NCBI RefSeq assembly: GCF_030345075.1 | Contig: NZ_CP128361.1 | Span: forward strand, 2,294,001-2,358,000 | Reading direction: 5' to 3' | Source of the DNA: Solwaraspora sp. WMMA2065 | Lineage (GTDB): Bacteria; Actinomycetota; Actinomycetes; Mycobacteriales; Micromonosporaceae | Length of the DNA stretch: 64,000 nt | Part shown: positions 1 to 7,605 of the stretch, in pieces | Layout: each line of letters starts with the position of its first letter | How positions within the stretch are numbered: position 1 is the stretch's first letter | Made by a program: the position numbers and the translations under genes | Notes under the pieces: generated by a model | Told to the model about the DNA's origin: nothing | What the model saw: only the letters and a program-made list of their open reading frames with translations | Database searches by the model: none

Positions 1-117
1 CAGGTGTTCGACATCCCCAACCCCGGGTTGTGGTGACCAAGCCATCGCACCCAAGCTGACCGTCAATATCTGCTGAGTCACCTGAAGGCCAACACCCACT
101 GTGCATGCCAGCGGGGA

Positions 118-351
118 TCAGCCTTGCGGCTCGTTTGGGTCGACGACGAAGACGCCGACTCCCGGCACGCCCTCGACGACACGTTCGGCCTTCAGCGTGT
201 TGATCGCCTGTCGCACGACGATCGCCGAGACGCCGTGCTCACGGCCAAGCTCGCTGGTCGATGGCAGCTTGTCGCCTGGAGCAAGGTCTCCAGAGGCGAT
301 CTTGGCGCGGATGCCGTCGGCTATCTGCGCCCACTTCGGTTTGGCGGGCAT
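118..351 (-). CDS. Small GntR-family transcriptional regulator
   Basis: This 77-residue protein is almost entirely a GntR-type winged helix-turn-helix. Seen: the N-terminal IADGIRAKIASGDLAPGDKL stretch, the PSTSELGREHGVSAIVVRQA helix-turn-helix and the wing ending in GVGVFVV. There is no effector-binding domain, so it is a DNA-binding-only member of the kind common near actinomycete mobile elements and small accessory operons. The ATG is preceded by GGGAG at a good distance. It is transcribed away from the three-gene operon that begins at 624, and the AT-rich spacer between them could carry its operator. Its role as repressor of that operon is inference from arrangement. Confidence 0.8.
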   Translation of the reverse strand: MPAKPKWAQIADGIRAKIASGDLAPGDKLPSTSELGREHGVSAIVVRQAINTLKAERVVEGVPGVGVFVVDPNEPQG

Positions 352-426
352 TGTCTACTCCCAGATCTGCACCTCACATTCGACCATGAATCGGTTGGTA
401 TGGCAAGCGATGACCAGCGCACTTGC

Positions 427-450
427 TCGTACATCACTTGTTATATACGA
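427..450. promoter_or_regulatory. Candidate operator/promoter between GntR gene and the coupled operon
   Basis: An AT-rich segment with outer arms TCGTA and TACGA enclosing TTGTTATATA lies in the otherwise GC-rich spacer between the GntR gene and the forward operon. It may be a GntR-binding site or a -10 region. Short arms make this weak. Confidence 0.3.
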
Positions 451-623
451 TGACCGGGCAACCCGCTCCCAGGTCTGCAAACCCGGAGCCAGTTGCGCCG
501 CAAGAAGCCCGGTCGGCCGACGCCGCCTGTCGGTCGGCCGGGTGCGTCAACCTGCCCGCCACCTGCGACAACAGTCGCATCAGCGGCGGGTGCCATCTCC
601 ACGCGTACGGGAGGCAACGTCCG

Positions 624-965
624 GTGACACCCGACCCCCGCCCCACCCCGACCGTCCCACCACCACCCACCCGGCTACGCCCGGCCGGCAACCAGCGATC
701 CGCGACCTACTACACCCGGTACGCCCGCGCTCGCGTCGTCGAGGCGCAACGCACCATCGACAGTCACACCACCTCGGCGTACACCGGGTGTTGTCTCGGC
801 TGTGGACGGCCCGGACCGTGCGCGGACCTGACCGAAGCCGAAGCGACGATGCACCGCTACCACCGGCTGCCGTTCCGCCGCCCCGGCGCGACCCTGCTCG
901 ACCCCGGCCGGGTCGCCGACACCCCGGACCGGCCCCGCTTCTCCTGGCTGAGCAGGTCGGCATGA
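624..965 (+). CDS. Hypothetical protein with CxxC..C cluster, first gene of coupled operon
   Basis: Unrecognised 113-residue protein. The GTG start at 624 was chosen because GGGAGG stands about 10 bases upstream, whereas longer in-frame starts have no ribosome site. The N-terminus is proline-rich. The middle has a helix typical of these small proteins (YYTRYARARVVEAQR), followed by the cysteine cluster CCLGCGRPGPC that could bind a metal ion. The stop overlaps the next start (ATGA), so translation is probably coupled to the gene at 962. Similar small Cys-containing proteins occur in actinomycete accessory DNA, but I cannot assign a function. Confidence 0.6.
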   Translation: MTPDPRPTPTVPPPPTRLRPAGNQRSATYYTRYARARVVEAQRTIDSHTTSAYTGCCLGCGRPGPCADLTEAEATMHRYHRLPFRRPGATLLDPGRVADTPDRPRFSWLSRSA

Positions 966-1750
966 GCACCCGGGAGTACGCCGCCGACGCCGCAGCCCTG
1001 CAGGTCGCCGCCGACACGATCGGCGCACTACGGGCCGTCTGCCTCGCCCTGGAGACCGCCGTCACCCACGTCACCGAGCAGCTCGGCGACGCCCACACGC
1101 TCGCCCCGGACGCCCGGCTCGCCGTCGACCGCTACGAGGAAGCCCTGCACCAGGCGTGGGAGGCGTACGGCGAAGTCTTCGACGCCGTCACCGTCGCCCG
1201 GCCGCAGCTGCCCGGCAGCCGCCCGGTCGGCGTCGCCACCATCATGCGCGGCCTGCGGACCGCCCGCGAGCACGCCACCCACGCCGCCGGCACCACCGGC
1301 GACGCCCGACCCCGGGTGGTGGCCGCCGCCGACCGCCTCGCCCGCAGCGACGACCCGTACGCCCAGGCCGCCGCCGCCCGGCTGCGCACCGCCCTGGCCC
1401 GCCTCGACCAGCTCGGCGGCAGCCTCGGCGTCGGCACCGGCGCCCTCGACCGCTACTTCAACGCCCTCGCCAACGGCGACGACCCGCCGCACCAGCGGCT
1501 GCGCCGGCTGGCCGCCCGACGCCCGCTCACCGGCACCCCACCCGCCACCGCCACCGCCGACGGCGATCCACCCGACGACGGCGCCGACTCCGCCGGGCGG
1601 CAGCCACCGACCGAGGTACGCGGAGTCGCCGCCCGTACCGCCGCGTCGCTGGTCGCCACCGGCCGCCACCACGTCAGGTTCCGCACCTTCTGGCAGCTCG
1701 TCCGCCACCACATCTGGGAAGACGCCTTTCGCACCTGGAGGAGCCGGTGA
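962..1750 (+). CDS. Hypothetical helical protein, second gene of coupled operon
   Basis: Unrecognised 262-residue protein beginning MSTREYAADAAALQ. The sequence is Ala/Arg/Asp-rich and looks mostly helical, with heptad-like stretches (residues about 10-60 and 95-155). A low-complexity linker rich in Thr, Pro and Asp spans about residues 190-220, and a basic-aromatic tail (FRTFWQLVRHHIWEDAF) follows. There is no signal peptide, membrane segment or catalytic motif that I recognise. The start overlaps the previous stop (ATGA) and the stop overlaps the next start (GTGA), so all three genes are probably one translational unit. Confidence 0.6.
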   Translation: MSTREYAADAAALQVAADTIGALRAVCLALETAVTHVTEQLGDAHTLAPDARLAVDRYEEALHQAWEAYGEVFDAVTVARPQLPGSRPVGVATIMRGLRTAREHATHAAGTTGDARPRVVAAADRLARSDDPYAQAAAARLRTALARLDQLGGSLGVGTGALDRYFNALANGDDPPHQRLRRLAARRPLTGTPPATATADGDPPDDGADSAGRQPPTEVRGVAARTAASLVATGRHHVRFRTFWQLVRHHIWEDAFRTWRSR

Positions 1751-2304
1751 CCAGCGCACCCACCGCCGCCCTGACCTACCTGGTCGCCGGGCAGACCGGC
1801 GCACACGAACGCCAACTCGCCCGCTTCGACGACAACCAGTGGCAGGAATACCTCGACCTGCTCAGCGGACTGTTCGTCCTCACCGCCGAACGACGCTTCC
1901 GGCCCGGCGAACCGGCCGCGGTGATCCGCTTCGTCGCCAGCGTCCGGGAACGCTTCGACCCCGCCGGCACCGCCATCGACCCGACCGTGGCCGAGACCCT
2001 GATGTACGCCGCCCTCGGCCAGCACGACACCCTGCCCGCCACCGCCGAGACCATCACCGCGCAGACACTGCTGGTCGTCGCCCTGGTCACCGACGAAGGG
2101 CTCAGCCCGGCCGGCCTGGCCGACCTGATCGACGACACCACCGCGATGATCGCCGCCGAGCCGGACGACCGGCCAGCCGCCGTCACCCCGGACGGGTCGG
2201 ACGCCGTCACTCCGGACGGGCCGGACGCTGTCACCTCGGACGGGCAGCCGGCCGACCAGCGGCGGCCCGACGGCCACGAGCAGCAGCCGGCTGAACCGAC
2301 CTGA
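1747..2304 (+). CDS. Hypothetical protein with C-terminal 8-residue repeats, third gene of coupled operon
   Basis: Unrecognised 185-residue protein. Residues 1-140 look like a folded helical domain (DDNQWQEYLDLLSGLFVLTA near the start). The C-terminus carries three copies of an 8-residue repeat, AVTPDGSD, AVTPDGPD and AVTSDGQP, encoded by 24-bp tandem repeats at roughly 2180-2250, followed by a polar tail. The GTG start overlaps the previous stop. The 3' end overlaps the convergent tetR gene by 74 bp, and its last codons enter a block that is duplicated at 8991-9153, which suggests that a recombination joint lies at this gene's end. Confidence 0.55.
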   Translation: MTSAPTAALTYLVAGQTGAHERQLARFDDNQWQEYLDLLSGLFVLTAERRFRPGEPAAVIRFVASVRERFDPAGTAIDPTVAETLMYAALGQHDTLPATAETITAQTLLVVALVTDEGLSPAGLADLIDDTTAMIAAEPDDRPAAVTPDGSDAVTPDGPDAVTSDGQPADQRRPDGHEQQPAEPT

Positions 2305-2878
2305 CCAGAGCGGCGATCGACGATTCGACGGCGGCGGTGTCCAGCGGCTCACCGATGGCGAAGTGTTGCAGCAGGACACCGTCGACGAAGACGGCGACCG
2401 CGTACGCCGCGCGGTCGCCGGTCAGCGGCGTCAGGATCTCGCAGAGACGGTCCCGCCAGGCGCGGGCCAGTGGCCGCAGCTCGGGGCTGCGGGCCGCGGC
2501 CAGGTACAGCTCCAGCTCGGTCAGCGCCCGGCCCCGGTCGGCCAGGTACTCCCCGATCAGCCCGGTGAGCCGGGCCGGCAGGTCGGTGCCGTCGCCGAGC
2601 TGATCGGCCCAGCGGCGCAACTCGGCCTCGACGTCCGTCTGGGCCTGCCGCAGCCCGGCCACGATCAGATCAACCAGGGTCGGAAAGTAGTAGGTCGTCG
2701 CCCCGAGCGGGACACCGGCGCGGGCGGCGACCGCCCGGTGTGTGGTCCGCCCGATGCCGACCTCGGCGACCACTTCCAGGGTGGCGGCGGCCAGCGCCCG
2801 GCGGCGGCCCTCCGGATCCCGGGGCCGCACCGGACGGCGGTCCCGGCTGTGGGCCGAGCCAGCCGGGTCGGCGGTCAA
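2231..2878 (-). CDS. TetR-family regulator of the adjacent SMR efflux gene
   Basis: TetR-type repressor of 215 residues. The helix-turn-helix is clear at about residues 24-70 (AAATLEVVAEVGIGRTTHRA, then GVPLGATTYYFPTLVDLI). The TTG start sits inside the stop of the SMR gene (ATTGA), implying translational coupling and a shared operon with smr as the first gene. The ligand-binding part ends near SSIAALVRS; the remaining tail (PAAARGRRAAAGRPAARPR) is low complexity and antisense to the neighbouring gene, so the original C-terminus may have been lost or extended. It probably binds the palindrome at 3209-3240 and represses its own operon. A partial copy of its 3' end lies at 8991-9153. Confidence 0.8.
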   Translation of the reverse strand: MTADPAGSAHSRDRRPVRPRDPEGRRRALAAATLEVVAEVGIGRTTHRAVAARAGVPLGATTYYFPTLVDLIVAGLRQAQTDVEAELRRWADQLGDGTDLPARLTGLIGEYLADRGRALTELELYLAAARSPELRPLARAWRDRLCEILTPLTGDRAAYAVAVFVDGVLLQHFAIGEPLDTAAVESSIAALVRSVQPAAARGRRAAAGRPAARPR

Positions 2879-3195
2879 TGGGCACCGCCCAGGTTGAGCA
2901 CCACCACACCGGCGATGACCAGCCCGATCCCGGTCACCTTCGCCAGGGTCAACGGCTCGCCCAGGAACGTCGCGCCGATCGCGGCGATGGCCGCCGTGCC
3001 GAGCCCGGCCCACAGCGCGTACGCGACACCGACCGGGATCGTCTTCACCGCCTGGGCGAGGCAGGCGAACGCGGTGACGTACGCCGCGACCAGGGCGAGC
3101 GTCGGCCACAGCCGGGTGAACCCGTGGGTCGACTTGAGCAGGCTCGTCCCGATCACCTCGGCGGTGATCGCGGCGGCGAGGAACACGTACGCCAT
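2875..3195 (-). CDS. Small multidrug resistance (SMR) family transporter
   Basis: The 106-residue protein has the four hydrophobic helices and length of EmrE/QacC-type SMR proteins, which export cationic drugs by proton antiport as membrane dimers. Seen: the N-terminal AYVFLAAAITAEVIGTSLLK, which includes the conserved membrane-embedded Glu (E13), and the last helix GIGLVIAGVVVLNLGG. ATG at 3195 was chosen because GGAGA lies just upstream and it gives the family's normal N-terminus; longer versions add an unrelated basic stretch. It is first in an operon with tetR, with a palindromic operator directly upstream. Confidence 0.88.
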   Translation of the reverse strand: MAYVFLAAAITAEVIGTSLLKSTHGFTRLWPTLALVAAYVTAFACLAQAVKTIPVGVAYALWAGLGTAAIAAIGATFLGEPLTLAKVTGIGLVIAGVVVLNLGGAH

Positions 3196-3208
3196 GATCG
3201 TCTCCGTT

Positions 3209-3240
3209 CTTGTACACACGTACATGTACAACCGTACAAG
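3209..3240. promoter_or_regulatory. Symmetric TetR operator upstream of smr-tetR
   Basis: Perfectly symmetric arrangement: CTTGTAC, 4 bases, GTACATGTAC, 4 bases, GTACAAG. The 32-bp site starts 14 bp upstream of the smr start codon. The size and position fit a TetR-type operator autoregulating the smr-tetR operon. Confidence 0.75.
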
Positions 3241-3333
3241 AAACGGGTGGGCCGGCAGCGGATATCCCGGCCGACCACCGGGTGAGCAGCTGCCGCACGG
3301 ATCGGCCCGACCATGAGCCGGTACGCAACTACC

Positions 3334-3375
3334 GGCAGGACGCCCGGCAGGTCGACTCCTGCCGGGCGTCCTGCC
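3334..3375. terminator. Perfect 18-bp stem hairpin upstream of protease gene
   Basis: Arms 3334-3351 and 3358-3375 are perfect reverse complements with a 6-base loop; no T-run follows. It ends 36 bp before the protease ATG. It could be a factor-independent terminator shielding the protease from upstream transcription, or a 5' leader structure. Confidence 0.6.
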
Positions 3376-3411
3376 TGTCACCCCACATCAGACGCCGCTT
3401 GACTGAGCGTC

Positions 3412-4926
3412 ATGGCATCAGTTCGAAAAGTGACCACCCTTGCGGTGGTCGTCGCAGCGATGGTCGGCGCGACCACGCTCACCGGTCCCACCGCCGCCAA
3501 CGCCGAGGCCCACCAGCCGGAGCCGGCCGGGACCACCGAGTCCATCCTCGACCTCATCCCGGCACCGACCCTGGACCGGATGGTCGCCCAGGCTCCGCTG
3601 GTCGACGCGGCCAACGTCATCCGCACTGCGGTCGACCGTGCGCCGGGCCGGGGCTACGCCGGCATCGGCCTGGTCGACGACCAGGTCACCCTGTGGTGGA
3701 AGGGAGAGCCACCCGCCGACATCGCCGCGGCCGTCGCCGCCGCCCGCCGCACCGCGCCGGTCGAGGTGGCCGACGCCACCTACTCCCGCGCCGAACTGCG
3801 TACGGCAGCCGCCCGGATCGCCCCGGTGGTGGAGGCCGACCCGACCGACGCCAGCCACTCGGTCCGGCTGCGTACCGACGGCACCGGCATCGAGATCGGC
3901 GTCGACTACAGCTCGAGCACCGAGCTGCCGACGCTGCCGGAGACCGGTGTCCGTACCACCTTCGTCGAACGCGACCAGATGGTCGAACGGTCGCGAACCG
4001 ACGACGCCGCACCGTTCGACGGCGGGGCCGGCATCGGGCCCACCACGCCCTGGTGTACGGCCGGCTTCGGCGTACGTGACGCGGACACCACCGCCGGCTA
4101 CATCCTCACCGCCGAACACTGCGGGTCGATCGGCTCGGCCTGGCATACCGGCTGGGACACCACCACCGGCACCGGCACGCTGGTCGGCTACGCGGTCGAC
4201 AGCAACGACGACCACGACACGATGATCATCTCGACGTCGGCACCCGGCGGCCACATCTACGTCGGCGGTCAGCACGACGAGGTCCGCGCCGAAGTGGTCG
4301 GCTGGACCGAGGTCTTCCCCGGTCAGCTGCTGTGCCAGTCCGGGTACACCTCGGCGGGAGTGCTCGGCGGACCCATCTGCAACCTGCGGGTCGACTACCA
4401 CTACGACGACATCGAGGACCTCGTCGAGGCCACCCAGCTCGACGGCCAGGACTCCGCCCGGAGTGGCGACAGCGGCGGCCCGGTCTACTTCGTCAACCCC
4501 GACGGCACCGTCCTCGCCGCCGGCACCACCACCCGGTCGGCCGGCCCGGGCTTCGGGTTCCAGGACTTCGCCACCGCCCGCGACGACTACGGCAACCTGG
4601 TGCCGGCGACGGCGATCGCCAGCAGCTGCCGGGTCTCCTTCGTCGTCACCGACTCGTGGGGCACCGGCTACACCGCCAGCGTCACCGTCTACAACGACGG
4701 CCCGGCCGTCAACGGCTGGTCGGTGGGCTGGACCTTCCCCGGCGGGCAGCTCCTGCAGGGTCACTGGAACGGCGTCTTCCAGCAGACCGGATCGGCGGTG
4801 ACCGTCACCAACGAGAACCACAACGCCGCCATCCCGACCGGCGGTGCCGTCAACTTCGGCTACACCGCGGACGGCTCCCCCACCGTCCCGGCGCCGTTCA
4901 CTCTCAACGGGACCACCTGCAACTGA
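3412..4926 (+). CDS. Secreted S1-family serine protease with C-terminal CBM2 module
   Basis: Preproenzyme of 504 residues. A signal peptide (about 1-32, ending NAEA) is followed by a long pro-region and then a chymotrypsin/streptogrisin-like domain. The triad is visible as H236 (TAEHCG), D269 (HDTMII) and S354 (GDSGGP). From about residue 403 to the end, bounded by two Cys, is a family 2 carbohydrate-binding module (CRVSFVVTDSWGTGYTASV, GWSVGWTFPGGQ) of the type that binds cellulose or chitin. The enzyme is presumably exported by Sec and anchored to polysaccharide while it degrades protein. The start codon lacks a strong ribosome site. The gene stands alone between a hairpin and a terminator. 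Confidence 0.88.
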   Translation: MASVRKVTTLAVVVAAMVGATTLTGPTAANAEAHQPEPAGTTESILDLIPAPTLDRMVAQAPLVDAANVIRTAVDRAPGRGYAGIGLVDDQVTLWWKGEPPADIAAAVAAARRTAPVEVADATYSRAELRTAAARIAPVVEADPTDASHSVRLRTDGTGIEIGVDYSSSTELPTLPETGVRTTFVERDQMVERSRTDDAAPFDGGAGIGPTTPWCTAGFGVRDADTTAGYILTAEHCGSIGSAWHTGWDTTTGTGTLVGYAVDSNDDHDTMIISTSAPGGHIYVGGQHDEVRAEVVGWTEVFPGQLLCQSGYTSAGVLGGPICNLRVDYHYDDIEDLVEATQLDGQDSARSGDSGGPVYFVNPDGTVLAAGTTTRSAGPGFGFQDFATARDDYGNLVPATAIASSCRVSFVVTDSWGTGYTASVTVYNDGPAVNGWSVGWTFPGGQLLQGHWNGVFQQTGSAVTVTNENHNAAIPTGGAVNFGYTADGSPTVPAPFTLNGTTCN

Positions 4927-4941
4927 CCCTGTCCACCGGCA

Positions 4942-4972
4942 CCGGGTCCCGCCGAATCGCGGCGGGGCCCGG
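4942..4972 (+). terminator. Terminator hairpin after CBM2 protease
   Basis: Arms 4942-4954 and 4960-4972 pair over 13 bp with one G-U wobble and a 5-base loop, 16 bp after the protease stop codon. Confidence 0.7.
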
Positions 4973-4982
4973 TCCCCTTCGG

Positions 4983-5036
4983 GGCGGATCAGCATCTCGG
5001 CGCGGATCAGAATCCCGGCGCGGATCAGAATCCCGG
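4983..5036. repeat. Three tandem 18-bp repeats between convergent genes
   Basis: The unit CGCGGATCAGAATCCCGG occurs twice exactly (5001-5018, 5019-5036), preceded by a diverged copy (4983-5000). The array touches the stop codon of the regulator gene at 5037. Confidence 0.8.
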
Positions 5037-7439
5037 TCAGGACCCGGCCAGTTCGCGTCGCAGGGTGGCGCGCAGGGTCCGCACCTGCGGGGCGTCCAGT
5101 TCACCGCACCGGTCGAGCGCCCGCTGGCGCAGCAGGCGCGCGGCGGCCGGATCCGACGCCGCGCCGGCCAGAGCGGCGAGCGCGGACAAGGTCTGCGCCT
5201 CCCACCACGGGCAGGACAGTGCCGCGTACAGGTCCAGCGCCGCCCGCAGCGCCTCGGCCGCCGCGTGGGCCTCGCCCAACGACGCGAGCGCGAGCCCGTA
5301 CCGGTGCACGGCGTTGGCTTCGCTGAACGTCGCACCGCACCGGTGGAACACCCGCCGGGCGCGGGCGTACTGGTCGGCGGCGTCGCGCAGTTGGCCCATG
5401 CCGGCCAGCGCCGCCCCGAGACTCATCATCGCGCCGGCCCGGGCCACCGCCGCGCCGGTCCGGCTGAGCCCGGTGCCCCGGCCGTGGAACGCCAGCACGC
5501 CACGGTGCAACTCGGCTGCTTCGGCGAACCGGCCGAGCGCGGCCAGCGCCCCGCCCTGCGCGCTCGCCGCGCTCTGTTCGCCGAGGGCGTACCCGATCTC
5601 GCGGAACAGGCCCACCGCCCGGCGGCTGTGGTCGACGGCCGCCCCTGCCCGGCCGGTCCGGACCAGGATCGCGGCGGTGTAGGTCAACGCCCACGCCTGC
5701 TCACGGCGGTCCCCGATCCGCCGGGCCAGTTCCAGCGCCCGGGCCAGGGCGGCCAGCCCGTCGACGTTGCGGTCCTGACAGAAGTACCGGGCCCAGCCCA
5801 GGAAGTTCAGCAGAACGGCCTCGTCGCGAGGGCTTCCGACCGCTTGGGCGGCGGCGACTCCCAGCGAGAAGATCTCGCCCCAGGGGTGCCGGTGACTGTT
5901 GGCGTCGGAGTACCAGTGCAGTGCCCTGGCGACCGCGACCACCTCGGCGTGCCGACCGCGCCGGGCGGCGTCGCGCAGTGCCGCCAGCCAGTTGCCGGAC
6001 TCCCGGTCCAGCCAGTACGCCGCCGCCCGGTCGTCGTCGAACGGGGAATCGGCCCGACCGGCGTCCGGTTCGAACATCACCCCGGCCTGCCGGGTACGCA
6101 GCAGCAGCCAGCCGATCATCCGTTCGTGCGCCGCCGTCCGGCGGGTCTGCGGTTCCTCGGCGTCGAGGCGTTCCTTGGCGTAGAGCCGGACCAGGTCGTG
6201 GAACTGGTACCGGTCGCCGAGGGTCAGGAGGAGACCCGCCTCGACCAGCTCCTCCAGGGCCGTCGACGCGGTCTCCTCGTCGATGCCGGCCACGACGGCG
6301 ACCAGCGCGGGTGCGAAATCGGTGCCGGGGATCAGTGAGGCCCGCCGGAACACTCGCGCGATCACCGGGTCCAGTTGCCGGTACGAGACCTCGAACGCCG
6401 ACCGCACGCCCAGGTCCCCGGCGGTCAGGACGGTCAGCCTTCGACGTTCGTCGCGGAGCAGGTCCACCAGCCACGCGACCAACCATTGTGGCCGGCTGGC
6501 GAGCCGGTTGCCGGCGATCCGCACGGCCAGCGGCAGCTGTCCGCAGAGGGTGACGAGTTGGTCGGCGGCGGCCGGCTCGGCGGCGATCCGGTCGGCGCCG
6601 ACGATCGCCGCGAGCAGCGCTCGACCGGCCGCCGGGTCGAGCAGGTCGAGCGGCTGGCGGACCGCGCCGGCCAGGCCGGCCAGCGGACGCCGACAGGTCA
6701 CCAGCGCGAGGCATCCCCGCCCGGCCGGCAACAGTGCACGTACCTGTGCCTCGTCTGCGGCGTTGTCCAGGATCACCAGCAGCGGCCGGTCCCGGGTCAA
6801 GGTGCGGAACAGTCCGCCCCGCTCGGCCGACGACGCCGGAACCCTGCTGTCCGGCACCCCGAGCGACCGCAGCAGTCCGGCCAGCGCCTCGGCCGGGTCG
6901 ACCGGGCCGTCCGGCGAAGCGCTCTGCAGGTCGACGAAGAGCTGGCCGCCGGCGAAGGCACCGCTGAGCCGATGTCCGGCCACCACGGCGAGACTGGTCT
7001 TACCGATCCCCGGCGGCCCGTGCAACACCACCACCGAGGCGGTGTCCGAACGCCCGGCGGCAACCTCGGTGGCCAGCGCCGCGAGCCGTTGCAGGATCTC
7101 CGTCCGGCCGGTCAGGTCCGGGACCGCGGAGGGCAGTTCCCCGGGTACGGTCACCGTCGGGCGGTCGGGCGGCACCGTGCCGCCGTCGTGCGGCTGCCGC
7201 TCGGCCCGGGCCAGGGCGACGAAACGGTCCCGGTCCGACCCGGCCAGCCGCAGGGCGTCGGCGAGCAGCACCACCGTCCGTCGTTGTGGGCTGCGCACCC
7301 GGCCCCGTTCCATCTCCCGGATGCCACGGACGCTGGAACCCGCCGCCTCGGCAAGCTCCTCCTGGGTCAGTCTCCGCTGCAGGCGGAGGGCCCGGAGCAG
7401 ATTCCCGAACTGGTCATGCTGCACCTGACTGGTAGCCAT
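5037..7439 (-). CDS. XRE-NB-ARC (STAND) transcriptional regulator with TPR-like C-terminus
   Basis: Large 800-residue regulator. Residues 10-65 form an XRE helix-turn-helix (LTQEELAEAAGSSVRGIREM). A Walker A GPPGIGKTS lies at 141-149 and a Walker B-like LLVILDNAADEAQV near residue 220, followed by the NB-ARC helical region (QLPLAVRIAGNRLASRP). The last 300 residues are Ala/Leu-rich helical repeats of tetratricopeptide character. This is the architecture of AfsR-like actinomycete regulators that lack the SARP domain; such proteins act as nucleotide-gated switches controlling secondary metabolism or differentiation. ATG 7439 matches the usual N-terminus. It converges on the CBM2 protease; no target cluster is next to it. 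Confidence 0.85.
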   Translation of the reverse strand: MATSQVQHDQFGNLLRALRLQRRLTQEELAEAAGSSVRGIREMERGRVRSPQRRTVVLLADALRLAGSDRDRFVALARAERQPHDGGTVPPDRPTVTVPGELPSAVPDLTGRTEILQRLAALATEVAAGRSDTASVVVLHGPPGIGKTSLAVVAGHRLSGAFAGGQLFVDLQSASPDGPVDPAEALAGLLRSLGVPDSRVPASSAERGGLFRTLTRDRPLLVILDNAADEAQVRALLPAGRGCLALVTCRRPLAGLAGAVRQPLDLLDPAAGRALLAAIVGADRIAAEPAAADQLVTLCGQLPLAVRIAGNRLASRPQWLVAWLVDLLRDERRRLTVLTAGDLGVRSAFEVSYRQLDPVIARVFRRASLIPGTDFAPALVAVVAGIDEETASTALEELVEAGLLLTLGDRYQFHDLVRLYAKERLDAEEPQTRRTAAHERMIGWLLLRTRQAGVMFEPDAGRADSPFDDDRAAAYWLDRESGNWLAALRDAARRGRHAEVVAVARALHWYSDANSHRHPWGEIFSLGVAAAQAVGSPRDEAVLLNFLGWARYFCQDRNVDGLAALARALELARRIGDRREQAWALTYTAAILVRTGRAGAAVDHSRRAVGLFREIGYALGEQSAASAQGGALAALGRFAEAAELHRGVLAFHGRGTGLSRTGAAVARAGAMMSLGAALAGMGQLRDAADQYARARRVFHRCGATFSEANAVHRYGLALASLGEAHAAAEALRAALDLYAALSCPWWEAQTLSALAALAGAASDPAAARLLRQRALDRCGELDAPQVRTLRATLRRELAGS

Positions 7440-7605
7440 GGCTTCCCCAACCACCCAACGCCCTGGCGCACATGACGTGCGTGCTGCCACCTCTACGTAA
7501 CTATAATCGGCGACAATATGCACAGAGTGTGATCGCAGTCGTGACAAAACAGTGACGAGTCGCCGGAACCCGGCCCGCGCCGGCACGGGCTCCCAGCCGC
7601 TCGAA

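Noticed and set aside
1-36. Open frame ending at a TGA near position 36 that could be the 3' end of a gene entering from the left.
   Set aside because: Only eleven codons are visible and no motif supports it.
3418-4995. Reverse-strand frame of 525 codons across the CBM2 protease.
   Set aside because: It is a shadow of a protease with signal peptide, triad and CBM2 on the forward strand; no domain is seen in it.
4983-5036. Direct repeats considered as a CRISPR array.
   Set aside because: Units of 18 bp follow each other with no spacers; it is a simple tandem repeat.
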